DNA of 12,820 nucleotides from B16-G9 sp964400655. GTDB taxonomy: Bacteria; Bacteroidota; Bacteroidia; Bacteroidales; F082. The notes beneath the pieces were generated by a model, which saw only the letters and a program-made list of their open reading frames with translations, was not told the DNA's origin and ran no database searches. The position numbers and the translations under genes are program-made. Location: positions 1 to 12,820 of the forward strand of contig CAYNVN010000051.1 of assembly GCA_964400655.1 (NCBI GenBank), given 5' to 3'. Shown here in pieces: positions 1 to 6,338 of this stretch; the first letter of the stretch is position 1; every line of letters starts with the position of its first letter.

Positions 1-7
1 CCTTTTG

Positions 8-117
8 CCTGAGAGGCAGGCTGCCACTCAGGAGATCCCCGCCCGTACCGAACGGTACGTTCGGGCGGGCCTCGTCGCTCCCCGAAAGCTTTCGGGTTCG
101 CTTCCTTCGGGATGACG
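8..117. repeat. Composite intergenic element of three palindromes
   Basis: Three inverted repeats follow one another. The first has arms 8-19 and 21-32 with one mismatch (CCTGAG and GGCAG paired with CTGCC and CTCAGG). The second has outer arms CCCGCCCG (38-45) and CGGGCGGG (62-69) around an inner TACCG/CGGTA stem. The third is the perfect 16-base palindrome CCCGAAAGCTTTCGGG at 81-96. No ORF of note covers the stretch. It looks like a dispersed intergenic repeat of the kind found in Bacteroidota genomes; this is from general familiarity and was not searched. The first hairpin could instead belong to the 3' end of a gene outside the window. Confidence 0.6.
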
Positions 118-139
118 TTGGGGCTTGCGGGAGGGGCAG

Positions 140-179
140 CAACAAGCAACAAGCAACAAGCATCAAGCAACAAGCAACC
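140..179. repeat. Tandem heptamer array (CAACAAG)
   Basis: Five heptamers lie head to tail from 140 to 174: CAACAAG three times, CATCAAG once and CAACAAG once, followed by the partial unit CAACC. The array is non-coding and lies between the palindromic element and the GC-rich block. A simple-sequence tract like this may vary in copy number between strains. Confidence 0.8.
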
Positions 180-190
180 GAAAAGCTTTC

Positions 191-216
191 CTTCGCGCCT
201 TAGCGCCTCCGCGGTT
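191..216. repeat. GC-rich short quasi-repeat
   Basis: The segment reads as three related 8-9 base units, CTTCGCGCC, TTAGCGCC and TCCGCGGTT, in an otherwise AT-rich intergenic stretch. Similar text occurs between genes in other Bacteroidota genomes, as I recall, but I could not search for it. I see no coding or promoter signal in it. Confidence 0.4.
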
Positions 217-220
217 CCTC

Positions 221-308
221 AAACTTTCAAACCTTAAATTTTCAAACCTCTAAACTTTTCAACTTCTAAACATCTGAACTTTGTCAAACTCTCAAACCTT
301 GAACCTCC
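221..308. repeat. Degenerate octamer array, left copy
   Basis: The stretch divides into about eleven units of about 8 bases with consensus RAACYTYT. Examples are AAACTTTC (221-228), AAACCTCT (244-251), AAACTTTT (252-259), AAACATCT (268-275), AAACTCTC (286-293) and GAACCTCC (301-308). A few units are 7 or 10 bases long. The pyrimidine-rich strand is the moxR coding strand, and the array ends just before the palindromes upstream of the promoter. The same octamer family recurs at the right end of the window on the opposite strand. Confidence 0.7.
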
Positions 309-310
309 CT

Positions 311-344
311 TTAACATTTGTAAATTTCCTTTAACATCTGTTAA
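311..344. promoter_or_regulatory. Two tandem palindromes, candidate operator for the bat operon
   Basis: TTAACATCTGTTAA (331-344) is a perfect 6+2+6 palindrome. TTAACATTTGTAAA (311-324) is the same site with one mismatch. Their centres are 20 bases apart, about two helical turns, so both would face the same side of the DNA. They lie just upstream of the TACATTTG box, near -45 and -65 from the estimated transcription start. That spacing suits a dimeric activator pair. No regulator is encoded in the window, so the binding protein is unknown. Confidence 0.45.
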
Positions 345-368
345 CAGCATTACACTTTACCTATTTAA

Positions 369-376
369 TACATTTG
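369..376 (+). promoter_or_regulatory. Putative bat operon promoter (-7 box TACATTTG)
   Basis: TACATTTG matches the Bacteroidota primary sigma factor -7 consensus TAnnTTTG at every fixed position. Transcription would begin near 380-384, giving a leader of about 20 bases before the ATG at 401. I see no convincing TTTG -33 element about 20 bases upstream, which would fit a promoter that depends on an activator bound at the palindromes. No experimental start is known. Confidence 0.5.
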
Positions 377-400
377 CATCAAACAAAAAAATCAGGTAAA

Positions 401-1393
401 ATGATTGAAACAGACATCAGAGAACTAAATGAGAAAATACAACGAGAAAGTCAATTCGTTGATCTTATTTACCTTGAAATGAACAAGGTGATTGTGGGCC
501 AGAAACATATGACCGAGCGACTGTTAATCGGTTTGCTTGCCAACGGACATATTTTACTGGAAGGGGTTCCGGGTTTGGCTAAAACACTGGCCATTAACTC
601 GCTGGCAAATGTGGTTGATGCAAAATTCAGCCGTATTCAGTTTACACCCGACCTGTTGCCTGCCGACCTGTTGGGTACCTTGATTTACAGTCAGAAAAAC
701 GAAGAGTTTGTGGTTAAAAAGGGCCCCATATTCGCTAACTTTATTTTGGCCGACGAAATTAACCGGTCGCCCGCCAAGGTGCAGTCAGCCCTGCTGGAAG
801 CCATGCAGGAACGCCAGATAACCATTGGCGACGAAACCTTTAAACTTGACGAGCCTTTTCTTGTAATGGCCACACAAAACCCCATTGAACAAGAAGGAAC
901 CTACCCGCTTCCGGAAGCCCAGGTTGACCGGTTTATGCTAAAGGTGGTTATTAACTATCCGAAAAAAGAGGAGGAAAAAATAATCCTGCGGCAAAACATT
1001 ACCAACTCTTTTGCAAAAACCAACAAGGTGCTTTCAACCAAAGAGATCATCAACGCGCGTCAGTTGGTTCGCGAGGTTTATCTTGATGAAAAAATCGAAA
1101 ACTACATCACCGATATTGTTTTTGCTTCGCGATACCCTTCGGAATATCGCTTGTCGCAGTTTGAAAATATGATCTCCTACGGTGCATCGCCAAGGGCATC
1201 CATCAATCTGGCTCTTGCTGCCAAGGCTTACGCCTTCCTGCGCAAAAGAGGTTATGTAATTCCTGAGGATATCAGGGCAATTGCCCACGATGTGATGCGT
1301 CACCGTATCGGGCTTACCTACGAAGCCGAAGCGGAAAACATCACCTCCGAAGATATCATCAACGAAATCCTTAATTCGGTAGAAGTACCTTAA
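401..1393 (+). CDS. moxR: MoxR-family AAA+ ATPase
   Basis: A cytoplasmic AAA+ ATPase of the MoxR family, 330 residues, the usual length. These proteins act as chaperone-like remodellers, usually beside vWA-domain partners. Walker A is GVPGLAKT (55-62), Walker B is FILADEINR (114-122), sensor 1 is ATQNP (157-161), a DRF arginine-finger motif lies near 176-178, and sensor 2 is GASPRA (261-266). The C-terminal lid helices are present. I chose the ATG at 401 over a TTG at 374 because the TTG lies inside the probable -7 box and MIETDIREL fits family N-termini better. It is the first gene of the bat operon, with a 114-base gap before the DUF58 gene. The family and intactness are clear; its substrate is not, although the Bat membrane complex is the likely one. 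Confidence 0.95.
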   Translation: MIETDIRELNEKIQRESQFVDLIYLEMNKVIVGQKHMTERLLIGLLANGHILLEGVPGLAKTLAINSLANVVDAKFSRIQFTPDLLPADLLGTLIYSQKNEEFVVKKGPIFANFILADEINRSPAKVQSALLEAMQERQITIGDETFKLDEPFLVMATQNPIEQEGTYPLPEAQVDRFMLKVVINYPKKEEEKIILRQNITNSFAKTNKVLSTKEIINARQLVREVYLDEKIENYITDIVFASRYPSEYRLSQFENMISYGASPRASINLALAAKAYAFLRKRGYVIPEDIRAIAHDVMRHRIGLTYEAEAENITSEDIINEILNSVEVP

Positions 1394-1507
1394 CAGCCGT
1401 ATCTCTTAAGACGGTAATTGCGAACTGAGCGGTTTTATACCAATTCCGCATGTAACGCTTTAACCGGGAGATATTAAAGTTAATTTTTCAGATGAAAAAA
1501 CAATAAA

Positions 1508-2383
1508 ATGGAAGCGCAGGACCTGTTTAAAAAAGTTAGGAAAATTGAAATAAAAACACGCGGGTTGTCCAATCAAATTTTTTCGGGCGAATATCACAGC
1601 GTGTTTAAAGGGAGGGGTATGGCTTTTAGTGAGGTGCGCGAATACCAGTATGGCGATGATATTCGAAATATCGACTGGAACGTTACCGCACGGTTTAATC
1701 ATCCTTTTGTAAAAATCTTTGAGGAGGAACGCGAACTTACGGTGATGCTTCTGATTGATGTTTCGGGTTCGGGCTATTTTGGAACCGGCGGACAGTTAAA
1801 ACAGGAGCTGATTACAGAAATAGCGGCTGTTTTGTCGTTTTCGGCCATTAACAACAACGATAAAGTCGGGGTGATATTTTTTAGCGACAAGATTGAAAAA
1901 TTTATCCCACCCAAAAAGGGATCGTCGCATATTTTAAGAATCATCCGCGAACTGATCGACTTTCATGCCGAAAATACCGGTACCAATATATCCGAAGCAC
2001 TGCGCTATCTTACCAATGTCATTAAAAAGCGTTCAACGGCCTTTATTATTTCCGACTTTATGGATGACGGTTTTGATAAGGCACTTCAAATTGCCAAGTA
2101 CAAACACGACCTGATTGCCATAAGGGTAACGGACGAGCGCGAGCTGGAAATGCCCAATGTGGGATTGGTAAAGATGCGTGATGCGGAAACCGGAAACATA
2201 CGTCTGGTGGACACTTCCAGCCGGAAGGTGCGGGAACATTTCAAAAAGACCGCCCTTAAAAAAACCGCCCAACTGGACATGAAACTCAATCGCTACGGAG
2301 TTGATATGGCAAGGGTTTACACGGGAAAAGATTACGTGAAACCGTTGATAAACTTATTTAAAAAGAGAGAAGCTAAAAAGTGA
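1508..2383 (+). CDS. DUF58 domain protein with vWA-like fold
   Basis: A soluble 291-residue protein with no signal peptide or membrane segment. The DUF58 signature is at 35-58 (GRGMAFSEVREYQYGDDIRN and following). A vWA-like core follows, with the MIDAS motif DVSGSG at 84-89, Thr near 158-160 and Asp183 in FIISDFMDD. DUF58 genes are regularly found directly after moxR, and the pair is thought to work together; the molecular role is unknown. The start is an ATG after an A-rich leader without an obvious Shine-Dalgarno. Its stop codon overlaps the next ATG by one base (TGATG), which suggests translational coupling. In the 114-base gap upstream I see only a weak hairpin near 1396-1413 and no clear promoter, so transcription probably continues from moxR. 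Confidence 0.93.
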   Translation: MEAQDLFKKVRKIEIKTRGLSNQIFSGEYHSVFKGRGMAFSEVREYQYGDDIRNIDWNVTARFNHPFVKIFEEERELTVMLLIDVSGSGYFGTGGQLKQELITEIAAVLSFSAINNNDKVGVIFFSDKIEKFIPPKKGSSHILRIIRELIDFHAENTGTNISEALRYLTNVIKKRSTAFIISDFMDDGFDKALQIAKYKHDLIAIRVTDERELEMPNVGLVKMRDAETGNIRLVDTSSRKVREHFKKTALKKTAQLDMKLNRYGVDMARVYTGKDYVKPLINLFKKREAKK

Positions 2384-3363
2384 TGAAAAAACTGAAACGA
2401 TACCTGACAATTGTTTTGCTTGTTTACGGACTGCAGGGGTTTTCGCAACAGGCGGAAGCGTGGTTGTCGGCCGACAGTTCATCCATTATGATTGGTGACC
2501 AGATTGGCGTTAACCTCGGAATTAAACTTCCGGCAGGTTCGCAGGTGCAATGGCCCCTGATTGGCGATACCCTTACGGCAAACATTCATGTGGTGAAGAA
2601 AGAAAATATTGATACCATAACGGATGCACAAAAACTAACACTGCAACAACATCTTGTTATTACTTCTTTCGATTCGGGTTACTTTGAAGTACCCCCGCTT
2701 CATATTTTATACCGGTTGCCCAATGACACTGCCGTTTTTGATGCCGTAACGGGAAGTTTCTTTTTGCAGGTTTTTGTTCCCGATGTCGACACAACCAAAC
2801 CCTTTAAAGTTATTAAAGGGCCTGTTGAAGAGCCTTATACATTTGCCGAAATATTCCCTTGGATTTTACTGGGTTTGCTGGTAATTGCCGCCATTGTATT
2901 TCTGATTATTTATTTAAACCGGAGGAAGAAAAACCAGCCGTTGTTTAAATCCAAACCCAAACCGTTGCCGCCACCCGATGTGGAGGCAATCCGTAAACTT
3001 GAGGAGTTGCGGCTTGCACGGGTCTGGCAGAGCGGTAAAGTAAAACAGTACCATTCTTCGTTAACCGATATTATGAAGAATTATCTGAAACGCCGCTTTG
3101 GGTTTGATGCTCCCGAGATGACCTCAGATGAAATTTTGGATGAACTGAAGGTGCACAACATCAATCAGGAAACCACCGAAAAACTTAAAGGAGTGATGCA
3201 GCTTGCCGACCTTGTAAAATTTGCAAAGGCACAACCTACACCCCTTGAAAATGATTTAAGCCTGGAACACTGTATCGATTTTGTTAAGGAAACCAAACCG
3301 GTAGTTGAAACACAGGATGAGAATGAGAAATTGAAATTGTCGGATAAAAAAGAGAATAAGTAA
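2383..3363 (+). CDS. Membrane-anchored protein of the bat operon, unnamed
   Basis: A 326-residue protein. It has a signal peptide (about 1-21, ending GFSQ), an exported beta-rich domain (about 25-150), one membrane segment at 158-178 followed by RRKK, and a cytoplasmic helical tail (200-305) with a Lys/Glu-rich end. Membrane-anchored proteins of this sort commonly sit between DUF58 and batA in Bacteroidota. I do not know an accepted symbol, and the tail resembles DUF4381-type domains. The tail also aligns with the BatD tail (residues 218-285 here). The ATG at 2383 is preferred over a GTG one codon earlier, because it gives a TGATG overlap with the DUF58 gene. Its stop overlaps the batA ATG (TAATG). 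Its function is not established; a structural subunit of the Bat complex is the inference. Confidence 0.85.
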   Translation: MKKLKRYLTIVLLVYGLQGFSQQAEAWLSADSSSIMIGDQIGVNLGIKLPAGSQVQWPLIGDTLTANIHVVKKENIDTITDAQKLTLQQHLVITSFDSGYFEVPPLHILYRLPNDTAVFDAVTGSFFLQVFVPDVDTTKPFKVIKGPVEEPYTFAEIFPWILLGLLVIAAIVFLIIYLNRRKKNQPLFKSKPKPLPPPDVEAIRKLEELRLARVWQSGKVKQYHSSLTDIMKNYLKRRFGFDAPEMTSDEILDELKVHNINQETTEKLKGVMQLADLVKFAKAQPTPLENDLSLEHCIDFVKETKPVVETQDENEKLKLSDKKENK

Positions 3364-4358
3364 TGTTTAGCATTGATAGTTGGGCCAATCCCGAATATTT
3401 ATATCTGCTGGTTATCATACCGCTGTTGGCAGTGTGGTACCGGTTCAGGCATAATAAACAAGATGCTGAAATGTCGTTTTCCGACCTTGGTGCTTTCGAC
3501 GGAAGCATAAAAAGTCCGAAAGTATGGCTGAGACACAGCATGTTTGTTTTGCGATTGCTGGCACTGGCACTTTTGATTATTGCCGTTGCCCGGCCGCAAT
3601 CCACTTCGCGAAAGAAAAACGTAAGCGTTGAAGGAATCGACATTGTGCTGGCCCTTGATGTTTCGGGAAGTATGCTTGCCCGCGACTTTAAACCGGACCG
3701 TCTCGAAGCCGCCAAAGAGATTGCCCGTGAATTTATTGTAAAACGACCCGACGACAGAATAGGGCTGGTTATTTTCAGCGGCGAAGCCTTTACACAGGTA
3801 CCGCTTACTACCGATCATGCCATGATCAACAATATGTTTCGCGAGATAAAGAGCGGTATGATAGAGGACGGAACTGCCATTGGCGACGGACTGGCAACAG
3901 CCGTAAGCCGCCTGCAGGAGTCGGATGCCATATCAAAAGTGGTGATCCTGCTTACCGACGGTGAAAACAATTCGGGTTCGGTTGACCCCATGTCGGCTGC
4001 CGAAATCGCCAAACTTTACGGAGTGCGTGTATATACCATCGGCATCGGTTCAAGGGGATATGCTCCCTATCCGGTACAAACACCTTTCGGCACCCAAATG
4101 CAACAGGTAAAAGTTCAAATTGATGAAGATCTGTTAAAAAAGATTGCAATAGAAACAGGCGGGCAATATTTCAGGGCAACCGGAAATGCAAAACTAAGAA
4201 CGATTTTTAAAGAGATCGACAAGATGGAGAAGTCGAAAATCGACATCCAGGAGTTCAGAAAAAAATATGAAATGTTTTTGCCTTTTGCCCTGATAGCTTT
4301 CGGGTTATTTGTTTTGGAAATAGTACTCCGGTATATGGTTTTCAAACGGATACCGTAA
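3363..4358 (+). CDS. batA: BatA, membrane vWA-domain protein
   Basis: A 331-residue inner-membrane protein. The N-terminal BatA-type motif WANPEYLYLL (7-16) opens the first membrane segment (about 12-26), and a second lies at 60-76. The vWA domain follows (about 90-280), with a complete MIDAS: DVSGSM (99-104), Thr171 in GTAIGDG and Asp199 in LLTDGEN. A last membrane segment spans about 303-326. The intact MIDAS implies metal-dependent ligand binding. BatA is part of the Bacteroides aerotolerance system; its precise partner is unknown. Translation is coupled to the preceding gene by a one-base overlap. A 58-base gap without a recognisable promoter separates it from batB. BatA and BatB are paralogues; this one is called BatA because it comes first and has the DVSGSM form. 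Confidence 0.93.
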   Translation: MFSIDSWANPEYLYLLVIIPLLAVWYRFRHNKQDAEMSFSDLGAFDGSIKSPKVWLRHSMFVLRLLALALLIIAVARPQSTSRKKNVSVEGIDIVLALDVSGSMLARDFKPDRLEAAKEIAREFIVKRPDDRIGLVIFSGEAFTQVPLTTDHAMINNMFREIKSGMIEDGTAIGDGLATAVSRLQESDAISKVVILLTDGENNSGSVDPMSAAEIAKLYGVRVYTIGIGSRGYAPYPVQTPFGTQMQQVKVQIDEDLLKKIAIETGGQYFRATGNAKLRTIFKEIDKMEKSKIDIQEFRKKYEMFLPFALIAFGLFVLEIVLRYMVFKRIP

Positions 4359-4416
4359 AGAACTAATAACGCACCCGGTTGAATGATAAATAAAATGAAA
4401 AGCAATAGTTAACACA

Positions 4417-5454
4417 ATGATACGATTTGCACATACAGAATATTTTTACCTCCTGCTGTTAATTCCGGTTTTCATCGGCATTTATCTTATGTGGAACAGC
4501 TGGAGGAAAAAGGCATTGAAGCGGTTTGGCGATGTTAAGGTGATACAGGTTTTGATGCCCCGCTTTTCCGGTTCCCGGCCTCTGATTAAATTCATCGTTT
4601 TACTTACGGCATATACATTTTTTGTAGTAGGTATTGCCGACCCTCAGGTTGGTTCGCGGCTTGAAAAGGTAAAACGAACCGGCATCGATCTGTTTTTGGT
4701 GCTGGATGTTTCCAACTCCATGCTGGCCGAAGACATTCGTCCCAACCGGCTCGACAGGGCTAAAATGGCCATTAACAGACTGGTGGACCGTTTACAGGGC
4801 GACAGAATAGGTATTGTGGTATTTGCAGGCCACGCTTATAAACAGCTTCCGCTAACCACCGATTATGCTGCCGCCAAACTGTTTCTTTCGGCCGTTGATA
4901 CCAAAATTGTCCCAACACAGGGGACAGCCATCGGCGAAGCCATCAACATGGCGGTAGAGTCGTTTGACGATAACAAACACAACAAGGCCATTGTAGTTAT
5001 TACCGACGGTGAAAATCACGAAGATGATGCCGTGGGAGCTGCCAAAGCTGCAGCCGAAAAAGGAATTAAAGTTTTTACCATTGGCATGGGCTTGCCCGAC
5101 GGTGCACCTATTCCCATATACGACAGAAACGGCAACCGCCTGGGATTTAAAAAAGACAAACAAGGTAAAACGGTGGTTACCAAGCTTAACGAAGATATGT
5201 TGCGCCAAATTGCTGCGGCCGGCGACGGCTCTTATGTAAGGGCTAACAATGCCACTACCGGGCTGAGCAAGGTGCTCGACGATATTAACAAAATACAAAA
5301 ACAGGAAATTGAAACACGGCAATTTACCGATTATGAAGACAGGTTTCAGATATTTTTGGCAATGGCACTGATTTTGTTGTTGGTTGAGCTGCTTATTGCC
5401 GACCGTAAAGGTAAATTAACCGATAAATTTGATTTGTTTGGAAAAGAAAAATGA
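4417..5454 (+). CDS. batB: BatB, membrane vWA-domain protein
   Basis: A 345-residue paralogue of BatA with the same plan: membrane segments at about 9-26 and 57-74, a vWA domain (about 88-295) and a C-terminal membrane segment (about 325-342) with a short charged tail. The MIDAS is complete: DVSNSM (97-102), Thr170 in GTAIGEA and Asp197 in VITDGEN. Asn replaces the Gly of BatA inside the DxSxS motif, at a position that does not bind the metal. The domain has an insertion near 222-250 (PIPIYDRNGNRLGFKK) shared in outline with BatA. Its end overlaps the batC start by four bases (ATGA). It probably pairs with BatA in one membrane complex, which is inference from gene pairing. Confidence 0.93.
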   Translation: MIRFAHTEYFYLLLLIPVFIGIYLMWNSWRKKALKRFGDVKVIQVLMPRFSGSRPLIKFIVLLTAYTFFVVGIADPQVGSRLEKVKRTGIDLFLVLDVSNSMLAEDIRPNRLDRAKMAINRLVDRLQGDRIGIVVFAGHAYKQLPLTTDYAAAKLFLSAVDTKIVPTQGTAIGEAINMAVESFDDNKHNKAIVVITDGENHEDDAVGAAKAAAEKGIKVFTIGMGLPDGAPIPIYDRNGNRLGFKKDKQGKTVVTKLNEDMLRQIAAAGDGSYVRANNATTGLSKVLDDINKIQKQEIETRQFTDYEDRFQIFLAMALILLLVELLIADRKGKLTDKFDLFGKEK

Positions 5455-6269
5455 GAGAGATGAAATGGAAATATGGTTGGCTGTTGCTTTTGCTGATTTT
5501 CACGGGTGTGGTGTCTGCACAAAATCCGCGAAAATACGTAAGAGCCGGTAACAACGAATTTGAAGAGGGTAAGTTTTCGGAGGCGGAGGTGAATTACCGT
5601 AAAGCGGTAGCCGCTAACCCCGATTATTCAAAGGGAAAGTTCAACCTCGGCGATGCCATGTATGAACAAAAAAATATGGAAGAGTCGGGAAAAATATTTA
5701 AGGAACTTGCCGAAACCGCCAAAGAACCCGCAATAAAAAGCAATGCCTGGTATAACTACGGTAATACCATGATGGCTCAAAAAAAATATAAAGAGGCAAT
5801 GCAGGCCTATAAAAATTCGTTGTTGCTTAATCCAAAGGATAATGATGCCAAATATAATTATGAGTATGCCCGCAAAAAAATGATTGAACAGCAAAAACAG
5901 CAACAAAAAAACAAAAATAAAAACAAGAACAAAGACAAAAATAAAGATAAGAACAAGGATAAAAACAAGGATAAGAACAAGGACAAACAAAAACAGGATA
6001 AAAAAGATCAGGATAAGAAAGATCAGAAACAGAATCAACAGGATAAAAAAGACCAACAAAATAAAGATCAGCAAAACAAAGATCAGCAGGGCAAACAGAA
6101 CGATCAGCAAAAAAAACAGCAACAGCAGCAACGTCCGCAGCAAATGTCGAAAAAGGATGCACAGCGTATGCTCAACGCTTTGAAAAACGATGAAAAGAAA
6201 ACGTTGCAAAAGTTGCAGAAGAAGAAAGCAAAGGCGGCACGTGCCAAAAAGTCGGATATCGACTGGTAA
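5451..6269 (+). CDS. batC: BatC, exported TPR protein with Lys/Asn/Asp/Gln-rich tract
   Basis: A 272-residue protein with a signal peptide (about 1-23, cleavage after VSA), about three TPR repeats (27-141), a low-complexity tract of Lys, Asn, Asp and Gln (147-231), and a short conserved C-terminal helix (DAQRMLNALKNDEKKTLQ, 236-253) ending in SDIDW. TPRs imply a protein-protein contact role, probably in the periplasm. The start at 5451 overlaps the batB stop (ATGA); a second in-frame ATG at 5460 gives a shorter signal peptide and also fits. The tract is encoded by a purine-rich run of near-repeated 6- and 12-base units, which could slip during replication. A 69-base gap separates it from batD. 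The C-terminal motif supports BatC over a generic TPR protein. Confidence 0.9.
   Translation: MREMKWKYGWLLLLLIFTGVVSAQNPRKYVRAGNNEFEEGKFSEAEVNYRKAVAANPDYSKGKFNLGDAMYEQKNMEESGKIFKELAETAKEPAIKSNAWYNYGNTMMAQKKYKEAMQAYKNSLLLNPKDNDAKYNYEYARKKMIEQQKQQQKNKNKNKNKDKNKDKNKDKNKDKNKDKQKQDKKDQDKKDQKQNQQDKKDQQNKDQQNKDQQGKQNDQQKKQQQQQRPQQMSKKDAQRMLNALKNDEKKTLQKLQKKKAKAARAKKSDIDW
5889..6143 (+). repeat. Purine-rich coding microsatellite inside batC
   Basis: The stretch encodes batC residues 147-231 and is almost all A and G on the coding strand. It begins with units such as AACAAGGATAAA (Asn-Lys-Asp-Lys) and continues with GATCAGCAAAAC-type units (Asp-Gln-Gln-Asn). The repeats are imperfect at the DNA level, with AAC/AAT, GAC/GAT and AAA/AAG alternating, and the reading frame stays open. 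Confidence 0.75.
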
Positions 6270-6338
6270 TGCCCTGCCATAACGCCATGAGCGGTTTAAA
6301 ACTGATAAAATGTTGGAATAACACCAAACGATTGAACA

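Noticed and set aside
140..308. CRISPR-like array
   Set aside because: The repeats have periods of 7 and 8 bases with no spacers, and no cas gene is present.
374..400. TTG start nine codons upstream of the moxR ATG
   Set aside because: The TTG lies within the TACATTTG -7 box, and the extra residues (MHQTKKSGK) do not look like a MoxR N-terminus.
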